Virus record (IMG/VR): IMGVR_UViG_3300030012_000682
Location: 1 to 20,419 of that record
Reading direction: 5' to 3' (one strand)
Origin: a virus
Length of the DNA stretch: 20,419 nucleotides
How positions within the stretch are numbered: position 1 is the first letter of the stretch; each line of letters opens with the position of its first letter. The notes below the pieces were generated by a model, which saw nothing but the letters and a program-made list of their open reading frames with translations, searched no databases and was not told where the DNA came from. The position numbers and the translations under genes were made by a program. Positions 1 through 6,579 of this stretch are shown here, piece after piece.

Positions 1-370
1 GTTCTGGTGCTTTTCCTAAAGGAACAGTTATTTGTGCAGATATTCCATAATTTAAATTAAAATTTTCTTTTTCAAATCTTGGTGTTTCTTGTACATATTT
101 GATCTCGCCAGTATCTTCATCATAAATATTTTGTCTTGTCACAGTTTCTTTAGGAGTGTTAAAAGACCACGCATCTGTAACGTAAGGAGTAATTGTTAGA
201 CTTGGAGAGCTACATATTATACCCTGAGACATTCTAAAAACTGGTGTAGATTGTGGGGCTATCATGGTTGCATTATTGTTGACAGTTCCTTGTGCATTAC
301 TGCTTGGAGATGCCACTGTTGTATTAGCTAAAACTTTTGTAGGGCAGAGAATAAGAGCTATTGCCCAAAT
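1..370 (-). CDS. Exported beta-rich phage protein, 3' part beyond window
   Basis: The minus-strand frame is open for about 123 codons to the window edge, so the C-terminus is missing. It opens with a signal-peptide-like stretch (ALILCPTKVLAN) that matches the same region of the next gene (LLLILLPTKILAN), so the two are probably paralogous or share an export signal. The mature part is Asn/Thr-rich at first, then has SQGIICSSPSLTITPYV and ends near GISAQITVPLG, which looks like alternating beta strands. Proteins of this look sit beside similar exported genes in marine cyanophages; that is recollection, not a search. No ATG, GTG or TTG lies before the signal. The candidates are ATT at 370 or ATA at 361, and the latter gives a 4-nt ATAG overlap with the upstream stop. 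A -1 frameshift from the upstream gene is an alternative. Confidence 0.6.
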   Translation of the reverse strand, partial: MWAIALILCPTKVLANTTVASPSSNAQGTVNNNATMIAPQSTPVFRMSQGIICSSPSLTITPYVTDAWSFNTPKETVTRQNIYDEDTGEIKYVQETPRFEKENFNLNYGISAQITVPLGKAPE

Positions 371-795
371 GTAGTTTCTACAGTTGTTGTTGTTGTTGTG
401 TTTATGGTGCGGTTTATTGTTGTTATTGTGTCGATTCCACTGCCAATCACTGACTCTACAAGAGAAAAGGGCTGTCCAGAATTTACTATTTTCCATCTTG
501 GCACACCTTCCAGATTAGGACTTGTGTATGAAAAGCTAATACCATTTACTGTTTGTGTAGATTCTGCTGTGGGGATTGAATTGATATATCCATTAATGTC
601 ATTACTTTCAATATTATGCCCTGAAACACTCACTGAATAGCCTGTGCGGTATTGATAGCTGGTGATATTTTCTGTCACTACACTTTGGGAAGTGGAATTT
701 GTGCTTGAACTTCCTGTCCGAAACGTTGGTATGACTGGGTTTGCAAGGATTTTCGTAGGAAGTAGTATTAAAAGTAGCAGCCAAGATTTAATCAA
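358..795 (-). CDS. Exported Thr/Ser-rich phage protein (145 aa)
   Basis: No enzyme domain is visible. Residues 1-19 form a signal peptide (hydrophobic LLLLILLP core, probable cleavage after ILAN). The mature chain is Ser/Thr/Asn-rich and ends in a Thr-run (INTTTTTTVETT). It shares the pattern GVPxxI...G..FS..ESV..G with the upstream 173-aa protein, so the two look homologous. The start is TTG at 795, giving an 8-nt overlap (TTGATTAA) with the upstream stop, which suggests translational coupling. Because of the signal peptide the product should leave the cytoplasm. A virion, lysis or envelope role is possible but not shown. Small Thr-rich exported proteins of this type recur in marine cyanophages (recollection). 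Confidence 0.75.
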   Translation of the reverse strand: MIKSWLLLLILLPTKILANPVIPTFRTGSSSTNSTSQSVVTENITSYQYRTGYSVSVSGHNIESNDINGYINSIPTAESTQTVNGISFSYTSPNLEGVPRWKIVNSGQPFSLVESVIGSGIDTITTINRTINTTTTTTVETTFGQ

Positions 796-1309
796 TTGTT
801 ATTGTCACTGTCGTTTGTCCTATACAGCTTGATCCAGATCCAAATGCACCGCTACAAGTATGGACACCTGAAGAAAGACTTGTCATTGCTCCACTACCAA
901 GAGTTCCACCAGATCCCACTGTTGTCAAACCACCTAAATGAGGAAGACTTGCAATACCACTAGAGGGTGTAATTGCTGAAGGAGTAGTATCACCCATTGT
1001 TACCGATTCCGTTTTTGAGAACGCTGAACCACTGGTAGTAACACTTGTATCAGTTTGAATCATAGCTGGTACACCATCAGTCAAACTTCCAATATTTAAT
1101 CCACCAATTTGGCCTGATGTTGTTGATCCGCCAGATGTAACTGAGGGGGTAATATTATTTCCACTTAATGAATAAGTTGTTCCAACTTTTTGCGTGGAGC
1201 TATAAGGAGCTTCTACAATAATTTGAGCAGAAGTTTTAAAAGTTTGTGTAATGTCAGCAAAAGTGGCTGAAGGGAGCATAAAACAAGCAATAAGTAGCAG
1301 TTTTTTCAT
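788..1309 (-). CDS. Exported Ser/Gly/Thr-rich phage protein (173 aa)
   Basis: MKK plus a hydrophobic stretch, then SATFA, gives a clear signal peptide (about residues 1-18). The rest is low-complexity Ser/Gly/Thr-rich sequence with repeated TTSG/GSGG patches. There are two cysteines near the C-terminus (HTCSG and SSCIG) that could form a disulfide outside the cytoplasm. The central segment DGVPAMI...GSAFSKTESV aligns by eye with EGVPRWKI...GQPFSLVESV of the downstream 145-aa protein, so I read them as divergent paralogues. The ATG overlaps the upstream 84-aa stop by four bases (ATGA). The function is unknown. A structural adhesin-like role is as plausible as a lysis-accessory one. Confidence 0.8.
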   Translation of the reverse strand: MKKLLLIACFMLPSATFADITQTFKTSAQIIVEAPYSSTQKVGTTYSLSGNNITPSVTSGGSTTSGQIGGLNIGSLTDGVPAMIQTDTSVTTSGSAFSKTESVTMGDTTPSAITPSSGIASLPHLGGLTTVGSGGTLGSGAMTSLSSGVHTCSGAFGSGSSCIGQTTVTITID

Positions 1310-1560
1310 TTAATACCCACATTATTGTTCTTATTATCCACTATAACGTCTTTTTTGTTGTTATTTCTATTACCTTTGATGGATAAACCGAGGCTCGCGG
1401 TCGATGCTGAAAAAATACTTGCAATAAATGTCGGGTCAAAATCTACAATCTTTTTACCGTCTGCTGGTTCATAGTATGAAAGGCTTAACAGCGTGGCCGA
1501 CCAAATCAGAATACAAATTTTGACAACAGTTTCTACTTTGCTTGGTTCTTGATCTTCCAT
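1306..1560 (-). CDS. Small membrane protein, holin-like (84 aa)
   Basis: It has two hydrophobic segments, about residues 12-28 (VVKICILIWSATLLSL) and 45-62 (TFIASIFSASTASLGLSI), separated by a short polar loop. The tail is charged and Asn/Lys-rich (NRNNNKKD...DNKNNN). Small size, two membrane spans and a charged hydrophilic tail are the general features of class II holins, and a lysis role would suit a gene next to exported proteins. No sequence motif proves this, and a plain inner-membrane anchor is equally possible. It is first in a leftward run of overlapping genes, with a promoter candidate about 45 nt upstream. No Shine-Dalgarno sequence is evident. Confidence 0.7.
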   Translation of the reverse strand: MEDQEPSKVETVVKICILIWSATLLSLSYYEPADGKKIVDFDPTFIASIFSASTASLGLSIKGNRNNNKKDVIVDNKNNNVGIK

Positions 1561-1568
1561 AAAAGGTA

Positions 1569-1619
1569 ACTACCTAAAGTGTGTGAGGAGATAGCGTTTG
1601 AAGGCTAAGTATAGGTAGT
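1569..1619. repeat. 8-bp inverted repeat flanking the leader
   Basis: ACTACCTA (1569-1576) and TAGGTAGT (1612-1619) are perfect inverted copies. The right arm touches the -10 box of the leftward promoter and the left arm lies near the first gene, so the pair could be an operator or a long-range leader stem. Confidence 0.35.
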
Positions 1620-1636
1620 CATGTCAAAATTAGCAA
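1608..1636 (-). promoter_or_regulatory. Sigma70-like promoter for the exported-protein operon
   Basis: Reading the minus strand, TTGCTA (1636-1631) and TATACT (1613-1608) are separated by exactly 17 bp. Transcription would start near 1601, leaving a leader of about 40 nt before the 84-aa gene at 1560. It matches the consensus at 4 of 6 and 5 of 6 positions. Confidence 0.5.
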
Positions 1637-1669
1637 ATACTGGTATGTTTGGAAAGTAACATAAAAATT

Positions 1670-1831
1670 ATGTCTAAATTTTTTATAGGATTATTTATCA
1701 AATTTGGTAAATCTGAATCTCTACGCAAAGCCGCTCTATCTCTTTTAAAAGATTTAGTTTCTAAGTCTGATAATGACATAGACGATGCAATAGTAAAGAT
1801 GATTGAAGAAAAATTATTTCCAGTAAAATGA
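1670..1831 (+). CDS. Small hypothetical protein (53 aa)
   Basis: I chose the ATG at 1670 (MSKFFIGLFIKFGK). An in-frame TTG at 1649 would add seven residues but has no better context. The first 12 residues are hydrophobic with flanking lysines, and the rest is predicted helical and charged (LRKAALSLLKDLVSK, DDAIVKMIEEKL). It is first of a two-gene rightward island between leftward operons and overlaps the next start (AAATGA). I do not recognise the family. Confidence 0.55.
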   Translation: MSKFFIGLFIKFGKSESLRKAALSLLKDLVSKSDNDIDDAIVKMIEEKLFPVK

Positions 1832-2112
1832 AACCAATCATTAAAGCTTTGCAATCAAAACTGACACTAGAGGAAGAGTTTGAATTAGAAAAACAGATAC
1901 AAAAAATTAATCAACAGAAAAGTATTAAGGAATTAAGATCCTATGCTATTGAACTTTTAAGAACTGGTTGCAGACAAGGACACTTTATTAGCATTGCTCT
2001 TGAAATTATTTGTGACCAACAAGACGCTATTTATAAGTTAGAGCATGAAAAAAGAAAAAAAAAGGCAACTTTTATAAGCCGCCTTAAATATGTTTTGTTT
2101 GGGAAGGACTAA
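1828..2112 (+). CDS. Hypothetical helical charged protein (94 aa)
   Basis: It is rich in Glu, Lys and Gln over residues 10-50 (LEEEFELEKQIQKINQQ), which looks like an alpha-helical or coiled-coil protein. One Cys lies at RTGCRQG and another at EIICDQ. The C-terminus is strongly basic (EKRKKKATFISRLKYVL). The ATG overlaps the upstream 53-aa stop by four bases, so the two are translated together. It converges with the leftward 51-aa gene, whose stop overlaps this one by four bases. No family recognised. Confidence 0.7.
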   Translation: MKPIIKALQSKLTLEEEFELEKQIQKINQQKSIKELRSYAIELLRTGCRQGHFISIALEIICDQQDAIYKLEHEKRKKKATFISRLKYVLFGKD

Positions 2113-2264
2113 TCTAGTTCTTCAGAAATATCTTTCCAGTAATGTGATTCTTTATGTAAGTTCACCATTCTGTCTAGCGCGTCTCTGTAAACACATTCAT
2201 AAGTTTTTTCATTATCTGGATCGTAAAATATTTGACCCTCATAAGGTGATGTAGGAAATGACAA
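2109..2264 (-). CDS. Small acidic protein, TTG start (51 aa)
   Basis: The frame opens at TTG 2264, three codons after an in-frame TAA, and runs 51 codons. It begins SFPTSPYEGQIFYDPDN, a pattern resembling the 'P..P..GQ.y.d' modules of tail fibres and phage surface proteins, then becomes acidic and helical (KDISEELD). It follows the SSB-like gene by 26 nt in the same direction and is the last gene of the recombination operon. The motif, and the fact that it fills the gap exactly up to the converging gene, argue that it is real. The function is unknown. Confidence 0.6.
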   Translation of the reverse strand: MSFPTSPYEGQIFYDPDNEKTYECVYRDALDRMVNLHKESHYWKDISEELD

Positions 2265-2290
2265 TAATTATACTTTCTGGCATTGTTATT

Positions 2291-2635
2291 TTAGAAAGGT
2301 AAGTCATCAACGTCAATCATCTGTCCTCCTGAGCCTGTGTTGCTTTGTGATAAGTTTTGAGGTGGCAGTGGTTGTAATCTGCCACTATTACCCCACATAC
2401 CGCCCCAAAGGGAAAATCCAGCCTCTTCACGATAGTCATTCTTATCTTTGTAAATTCTTATTTTAGTGTCATTCATTTCAGCCTCTTCACACTTTTTCAC
2501 AAGGAATGTAGCAGCTTTCATTGCCTCTTCTACAGTGAAATCTAGTATCATATTTTTTTCTGGTGCATTTTCTCTATCGCTGTTGTTATCAACAACTCTA
2601 AATTTTGCAGTAAATGCTGGTTGTACTTTAGCCAT
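2291..2635 (-). CDS. Putative single-stranded DNA-binding protein (SSB-like, 114 aa)
   Basis: The chain ends IDVDDLPF, which matches the conserved acidic tip of bacterial SSBs (E. coli ends DDDIPF), the part that docks recombination and repair partners. A Gln/Ser/Gly/Asn-rich linker of about 25 residues precedes it, as in SSBs. The N-terminal 75 residues (AKFRVVDNN...ILDFTVEEAMKAATFLVKK...KIRIYKD) do not match a standard OB fold that I can recognise, so this may be a divergent phage type. I start it at the ATG at 2635, three bases after the upstream stop; a longer reading would overlap the HTH gene. Sitting next to an annealing protein and an exonuclease supports a role in phage DNA recombination. 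Confidence 0.65.
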   Translation of the reverse strand: MAKVQPAFTAKFRVVDNNSDRENAPEKNMILDFTVEEAMKAATFLVKKCEEAEMNDTKIRIYKDKNDYREEAGFSLWGGMWGNSGRLQPLPPQNLSQSNTGSGGQMIDVDDLPF

Positions 2636-2637
2636 AA

Positions 2638-2862
2638 TTAAAAAGGTTTCTTGGGTGTAATGTTGTTTGCTTGTTCCCACTTAAGGATTTCTTTTAGTTC
2701 ATATCGAACCTTTGCGGAACCTGATGACACCGCGTATTTGGGAAGTGTGTAGTATTCGGGTCCACGATCTTTGCGTCTCCAATCAGCAATAGTTGCTGGG
2801 CTTAACCCATATCTTTCAGCTAACTGGTCAGATGTTAAAAATTGCTGTTCAGTTTGATTCAT
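2638..2862 (-). CDS. MerR/excisionase-like helix-turn-helix protein (74 aa)
   Basis: Residues 9-30 (LTSDQLAERYGLSPATIADW) form a helix-turn-helix of the HTH_17/AlpA/excisionase kind: a first helix, a 'YGLS' turn and a recognition helix ending in W. The second half (SAKVRYELKEILKWEQANN) matches the wing and helix that follow it in that family. It lies between the annealing protein, which it overlaps by ATGA, and the SSB-like protein. It could regulate the operon or act as an architectural DNA-bending factor. No integrase is in view, so calling it an excisionase is not justified. Confidence 0.75.
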   Translation of the reverse strand: MNQTEQQFLTSDQLAERYGLSPATIADWRRKDRGPEYYTLPKYAVSSGSAKVRYELKEILKWEQANNITPKKPF

Positions 2863-3482
2863 GCTGTTAATGCTTTCCTCCTAGCGTTAATAAGGTCGAT
2901 AAGTTTATTGTATTGATCTTCAGTTAGTTTACCCTCAGAAAAACGATCTCTCAAAGTTTCTGAATGTTTATCCAACTGATGAGCAGTAGTTGATTTAACA
3001 ATAGCGTCACGTGCTAATACAGCTATGTTCTGTTTAGGTTGAACATTAGCTTGTCTCTTAGATGTTGTAGTAGGCTCTGAAGCTTTTACAATTTCATTGC
3101 CTGTCCATAGTTCACTACCTAGATTAAATTCTTTAGCTGCACAAAAACAAAAACCGCGTCTATGAGAATCAGTTATATCTCTGGCAGAAATTTTATCTAG
3201 TTTCATTGGATCATTTCTATTATCCATTATTGAATAAGGATAAATAGCACCTTTCTTACCTTCTGGATCTGTGAAATAGCCCATAAGATAACCTGTGCCA
3301 TCAGGTGCAGCCCAAACTACACCAGTTGTTTCATAAGTTGGAGGCATTTCTAAATGAAATTCCCAACCCGCTGCTAGTTCATTGAGATACTCAGATGTTC
3401 TAGCCCATGACACATAACTATATTTACCTTTTTTGTAAATATCTTGCGGTTGAATAGTTCCTTTTAAATTAGGTTTTTTCAT
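2859..3482 (-). CDS. Single-strand annealing protein, Sak3/DUF1071-like (207 aa)
   Basis: These proteins coat single-stranded DNA and anneal complementary strands during phage recombination. Evidence: KGKYSYVSWARTSEYL (about residues 18-33) resembles the 'YvsWa.a...l' opening of DUF1071. The stretch about 80-125 (YPYSIMDNRN, then ARDITDSHRRGFCFCAAKEF, then NLGSELW) resembles its core 'p.MDn.n..i...dard...tk.RclvK.lA..fGLG..lw'. The C-terminal 70 residues are a polar tail with a helical end. It shares one base with the upstream ParB-like stop (TAATG) and overlaps the downstream HTH gene by ATGA. The assignment is by motif memory and is strengthened by the adjacent exonuclease and SSB-like genes. 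Confidence 0.7.
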   Translation of the reverse strand: MKKPNLKGTIQPQDIYKKGKYSYVSWARTSEYLNELAAGWEFHLEMPPTYETTGVVWAAPDGTGYLMGYFTDPEGKKGAIYPYSIMDNRNDPMKLDKISARDITDSHRRGFCFCAAKEFNLGSELWTGNEIVKASEPTTTSKRQANVQPKQNIAVLARDAIVKSTTAHQLDKHSETLRDRFSEGKLTEDQYNKLIDLINARRKALTA

Positions 3483-4345
3483 TAGATTGTTTCCTGCATT
3501 TGATCTATTGTTGGATTTTTTAGTTCTAACACGTAAGTTATGTCAGTAGCTGGTGCCATAAATCTTGTTTTCTTTACACCATCAATCCAAAAGTTAAATA
3601 ATCTTATGAAAGCGTTTAGTTGGTATCTTTGATAAGAAGAGCCTCTATGTCTGAAACCTTTTTGCATCATTTGATTTCTAAAAGATAATATCGGATTATC
3701 TATATCTAAATTTGTTCCTTCTGCAAACTGTGTCCAAAATTCATCTAAAATCTCCTCAGAATAATTTTTATCCTTAATGAGTTTATACATTGCAATTGCA
3801 ACACTTAAATTAAAAAAGTGAAACTTCCTATGACAAAAATTAATTTTTTCTGTTATGTCGTCCCATAACTTTCTATTAAGATTGTATTCATTAGCGATTT
3901 CTGTATGAGTTGGGATTGTGGCATAAGTCCAACTGCCTTTAGGAAATCTTTGATAAAGGAAATACACTTTAATACCAGCAGCTATCTTTGTTGGATTTGT
4001 ACAACCTTTAATAAATAAACCATCAGCGGCTGTTCTTGCAGTTCCAGTATCAACACAATTAAATATTTTTGGATCCATATTCCTAGCAACCATTATTGGC
4101 AATGTTTTACCAGTTTTTACGATTGCTTGGAGTCGGTGTTGACCATCTAATAAATTGCCGTCTTTATCAAAAGCAATACCCTGATTAGTTAAGATCCATT
4201 CATCATTATCAATAGCTGTGATAAGTCTTTTTAAATTTGCTGGTTTTAATCCTCTGTTATTAGAGTTTTTTGTTTCAAGTACACTTTCAGCGAAATCAGG
4301 GGTAATGTGTTCTACTTGAAAGGTTGGTGTTAGTGTTTTAGTCAT
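3482..4345 (-). CDS. ParB/sulfiredoxin-fold protein (287 aa)
   Basis: The diagnostic sequence is NLLDGQHRLQAIVKTG (about residues 64-79): the DGQHR box of the ParB/Srx nucleotide-binding fold, preceded by 'LTNQGIAFDKDG' strands. About 180 residues of helical C-terminal sequence follow, without an obvious second domain. The start is the ATG at 4345, which overlaps the exonuclease stop by 8 nt; starting further upstream would force a deep overlap with the exonuclease. ParB-fold proteins in phages range from nucleases and CTPases to DNA-modification accessories, so its job here is open. Its place between exonuclease and annealing protein suggests DNA metabolism. Confidence 0.75.
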   Translation of the reverse strand: MTKTLTPTFQVEHITPDFAESVLETKNSNNRGLKPANLKRLITAIDNDEWILTNQGIAFDKDGNLLDGQHRLQAIVKTGKTLPIMVARNMDPKIFNCVDTGTARTAADGLFIKGCTNPTKIAAGIKVYFLYQRFPKGSWTYATIPTHTEIANEYNLNRKLWDDITEKINFCHRKFHFFNLSVAIAMYKLIKDKNYSEEILDEFWTQFAEGTNLDIDNPILSFRNQMMQKGFRHRGSSYQRYQLNAFIRLFNFWIDGVKKTRFMAPATDITYVLELKNPTIDQMQETI

Positions 4346-5153
4346 TTGAGTAGCCGAGCCAGTGGGGTTTGTCGAGGGTTTGGATTTGGTCTTTGCACTT
4401 CTCTGTGTATCCTGACCAGATACCTGTGGTAACTGCCTCAGAAATTTTATGAAGTGCTTGCTCTTGGATTTCGTAGCCATTGTCTAAAAATTCTGTTGAT
4501 AAATCGTAAATTCCTATGTTGTAAGGAAATGTTTTTTCTATTACTACAAATACAAAACGCTTTGCGCCTGTACCTTGTAAGTAATGTGCTGCTTGAAGAT
4601 GATAATTAAAAGCCGTAATTGTTTTAGTAAACGACTCAGGGGAAGAACCACCTTCACCAGTAGTTTTAAGATCTACTATCGTATCGCCATTAACTTTGTC
4701 GCAACGGCATTTGAGATCTAATTTCGTATCGTTATGAGTCCACCAGAAACTTTGTTCTGATAATCCTTCATTTAACAATTCATGCGCTTTAGGATTACTG
4801 CAAATTGCTTGAGTCATATTGTCAAGCAAAACAGCATCTATTGGAGTCATTACTGTAATACCTTGTTTATCAAAATCAAGTGCTTGTGCTTTACCTTCTT
4901 TAGTGCGCTTGTTTTCTACGACTCTAAATTTATCGTGAAAAGTATCAGGCTCTAAACACATCGCGTGAAGCATAGTACCAAACTTCATTGCTGGTGTTGG
5001 AAGTCTGGGAGGTGCATATTCATTGAACTTGTAATGCCATAAGGCTCTGGCATTTTGTTTAGTTATCAGTTTTAAATCACTAGCACTAAAAGCTGGGTCT
5101 GCTTGATAGCTGGCAAAATCTACTGATACTGGTTCAACAGTTTGAGTGGTCAT
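4338..5153 (-). CDS. PDDEXK exonuclease, RecE/exodeoxyribonuclease VIII-like (271 aa)
   Basis: It would chew 5' ends to give the single strands that the annealing protein uses. In order: FSASDLKLITKQNARALW (about 22-39), FGTMLHAMCLEPDTF (58-72, including the conserved His), KCRCDKVNG (148-156) and TIVDLKTT (158-165), which supply the D...DxK metal site, then YHLQAAHYLQG (184-194) with the Gln and Tyr typical of the family. The length fits the nuclease core alone (PF12684-like), without the long N-terminal part of E. coli RecE. The ATG overlaps the upstream 66-aa stop by ATGA, and its own stop overlaps the ParB-like start by 8 nt. Confidence 0.85.
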   Translation of the reverse strand: MTTQTVEPVSVDFASYQADPAFSASDLKLITKQNARALWHYKFNEYAPPRLPTPAMKFGTMLHAMCLEPDTFHDKFRVVENKRTKEGKAQALDFDKQGITVMTPIDAVLLDNMTQAICSNPKAHELLNEGLSEQSFWWTHNDTKLDLKCRCDKVNGDTIVDLKTTGEGGSSPESFTKTITAFNYHLQAAHYLQGTGAKRFVFVVIEKTFPYNIGIYDLSTEFLDNGYEIQEQALHKISEAVTTGIWSGYTEKCKDQIQTLDKPHWLGYSND

Positions 5154-5350
5154 TTAACTACCCTCAAATGAGATCTGCATTGAAAATGACTCATTGGTCC
5201 ATAGGACATTTCTAATTTTGGAAATGTTTTAAATATCAATGCTCTATTAATTGGATCTGCTGCAAGTGCAGCATGAGCAAGTTTGCTATAAAAATTACCA
5301 CCATTTAATATGGCAATTTCAAGTGTTTTTAACTGTTCTGACGAGTTCAT
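5150..5350 (-). CDS. Small hypothetical protein (66 aa)
   Basis: It contains ILNGGNFYSKLAHAALAADPINRALIFKTFP, split here as the helix NGGNFYSKLAHAALAAD plus PINRALIFKTFP. The pattern 'G.FYs.La.A..aAd..N...l...FP' occurs in small phage proteins next to recombination genes, by memory. It has no catalytic or metal motif. It overlaps the exonuclease start by ATGA, so it is translated with it and may be a partner or regulator. Confidence 0.75.
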   Translation of the reverse strand: MNSSEQLKTLEIAILNGGNFYSKLAHAALAADPINRALIFKTFPKLEMSYGPMSHFQCRSHLRVVK

Positions 5351-5359
5351 AGTTATAAT

Positions 5360-5503
5360 TTAAGTAGGCCGCATGGGTTTGCGGTTCTTGGGTTGGAAAC
5401 TGGTATAGGTATTGGGACTACCTCTGCCAGTTTTTTTTATGGTCAGCAGTAAATTTGTATATGCTGCCACGACCAAAAGAGTAAGACAGATAGAGTTATA
5501 CAT
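5360..5503 (-). CDS. Small single-span membrane protein (47 aa)
   Basis: The ATG at 5503 lies inside the end of the 167-aa gene, with an 8-nt overlap (ATGTATAA), and the frame runs 47 codons to TAA at 5360. The start MYNSICLTLLVVAAYTNLLL is a single transmembrane segment or uncleaved signal anchor. A basic, proline-rich tail follows (KKTGRGSPNTY, then QPKNRKPMRPT) and would face the cytoplasm if the topology follows the positive-inside rule. It fills an otherwise empty gap. The function is unknown; membrane-targeted early phage proteins often modify the host envelope or block superinfection, but nothing here proves that. Confidence 0.65.
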   Translation of the reverse strand: MYNSICLTLLVVAAYTNLLLTIKKTGRGSPNTYTSFQPKNRKPMRPT

Positions 5504-5999
5504 CTTGTTTCTCTTGCTGTTTTTGTAATTCTTTTTGTCTTTGTTTTGCTTTTTCTAATTCTTGTGTGACTTGTTTTTTATATTGATCTTCCAGAGTTTT
5601 TTCCATTTTCTCAATACACTGTCTCATGTCATCACTATCTTTATTACACTCTTCAATTTTGTGGGCTATGTCTGCCAATATTAATGATTGACCTAACATA
5701 CCTTCTAAAAGTACCTCAGCACTAGATGACCATTCATAAGACCAACACTCTGAACAATATCCTGATACCTGTTCAATAATCTGATCTTCTTCTTCTGTAT
5801 AACCATCAAAGGAATGCATTTTATGTTTAACAAGTTCTTGTGTTATATATAAAGAATGTTGTTTGTTTAACATTTCTTGAGCAGCTTTTTTTAAAGCATC
5901 TATTTTTCTATATGCAGCATTTTTAGCTTCTCTAAGTTTTGTTAGCTCAGGGTCAGCATTAACAAATTCACGCATTTTTGTATAACTAAAACTAGCCAT
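5496..5999 (-). CDS. Coiled-coil protein with a central Cys/Trp patch (167 aa)
   Basis: The N-terminal third (REAKNAAYRKIDALKKAAQEM) and the C-terminal third (from about 120, very rich in K, E, Q) look like coiled coils. Between them, about residues 81-95 hold GYCSECWSYEWSSSAE, with two Cys three apart. That is half of a zinc-binding site, with another Cys only at EECNKD and MRQCIE, so metal binding is possible but unproven. It overlaps the 77-aa gene upstream by 8 nt and the 47-aa gene downstream by 8 nt. No family recognised. Confidence 0.8.
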   Translation of the reverse strand: MASFSYTKMREFVNADPELTKLREAKNAAYRKIDALKKAAQEMLNKQHSLYITQELVKHKMHSFDGYTEEEDQIIEQVSGYCSECWSYEWSSSAEVLLEGMLGQSLILADIAHKIEECNKDSDDMRQCIEKMEKTLEDQYKKQVTQELEKAKQRQKELQKQQEKQDV

Positions 6000-6225
6000 T
6001 TGTTGTACCTTTTAAAGTGTTCATTAAATTTTGTTCTACTGTTAGAACTTCCATTGCTTTATTACAAGCGTCTGAAGCGTGTTCAGCAGTGATTTCTGGA
6101 TCCATAAGCATAAAACAGATGGCATTAGTAACCTCTTCTGTGTAGCTATCGCTAGGACTTGTAAATAAAAGAATGAACCCTTGGTATAAGGATTCAAATT
6201 TATCTTTTGCTGGTTCTAGTTTCAT
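5992..6225 (-). CDS. Hypothetical protein (77 aa)
   Basis: The start at ATG 6225 (MKLEPAKDKF) is preferred because it makes an exact ATGA overlap with the 43-aa gene. An earlier in-frame ATG at 6243 would add six residues inside that gene. The protein is helical and acidic with Met-rich patches (NAICFMLMDPEITAEHASDAC). No domain recognised. Confidence 0.75.
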   Translation of the reverse strand: MKLEPAKDKFESLYQGFILLFTSPSDSYTEEVTNAICFMLMDPEITAEHASDACNKAMEVLTVEQNLMNTLKGTTNG

Positions 6226-6353
6226 TTTGAAATCTCCTGACAAGCACGAACTATTCCAGCGTCACAGTCTGCAACAGTCATGTCATATAAAGAACCAGAT
6301 AAAGCTGTATAGAATAAACCTGATACAGCGATCATTAAAAATAAATGTCTCAT
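6222..6353 (-). CDS. Tiny exported or membrane-anchored protein (43 aa)
   Basis: The ATG at 6353 overlaps the upstream stop by ATGA, and its TGA overlaps the next ATG in the same way, so both ends are fixed by coupling. MRHLFLMIAVSGLFYTALSG is a signal peptide or membrane anchor. It is followed by a short tail with two cysteines (ADCDAGIVRAC) that could pair outside the cytoplasm. There is no lipobox. The function is unknown, but such a protein is unexpected among recombination genes. Confidence 0.7.
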   Translation of the reverse strand: MRHLFLMIAVSGLFYTALSGSLYDMTVADCDAGIVRACQEISK

Positions 6354-6577
6354 TGGTGTGCCTCAATAATTCTGCCCATAGCGTCTAAAGTTGATTGTGC
6401 TACTTTTTCTGCTACTTCATCGCCAAAAAATTCATTTATCTGGCGGGTGGTAGTTTTGCTATGCCACGTTGATGTAACAAGATGGTTGCCGTCTTTGCTT
6501 TTCAATGCAACAAATGTATCGTAAGACTTTAGTAGTGTGCCAGCTTCACATAAAAAGTAAGTAACATTCTTAGACAT
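6350..6577 (-). CDS. Small phage protein, possibly DUF8033-like (75 aa)
   Basis: The core LKSYDTFVALKSKDGNHLV followed by STWHSKTTTRQINEFFG resembles small phage proteins with an 'SY.T.VA......G......hS.TT..HiN.Fl' signature, common in cyanophages by memory. It probably forms a compact beta-beta-alpha fold. I chose ATG 6577 over the GTG at 6580, which overlaps the previous stop. The function is unknown. Confidence 0.7.
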   Translation of the reverse strand: MSKNVTYFLCEAGTLLKSYDTFVALKSKDGNHLVTSTWHSKTTTRQINEFFGDEVAEKVAQSTLDAMGRIIEAHQ

Positions 6578-6579
6578 CA

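Noticed and set aside
398-640. Plus-strand frame opposite the 145-aa exported gene
   Set aside because: It is antisense to a gene with a clear signal peptide and coupling. The composition is a mirror of the Thr-rich codons.
1622-1627. Perfect minus-strand TTGACA upstream of the 84-aa gene
   Set aside because: At 17 bp spacing the -10 would be CCTTCA, and TATACT lies only 8 bp away. The TTGCTA-17-TATACT pair fits better.
1621-1659. 12-codon plus-strand frame MSKLANTGMFGK
   Set aside because: Too short, no ribosome-binding site, and no sign that it couples to the gene at 1670. A leader peptide is possible but unsupported.
2638-2862. Excisionase, implying a temperate phage
   Set aside because: No integrase, att site or lysogeny repressor is visible in the window. 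The HTH fold alone does not show it.
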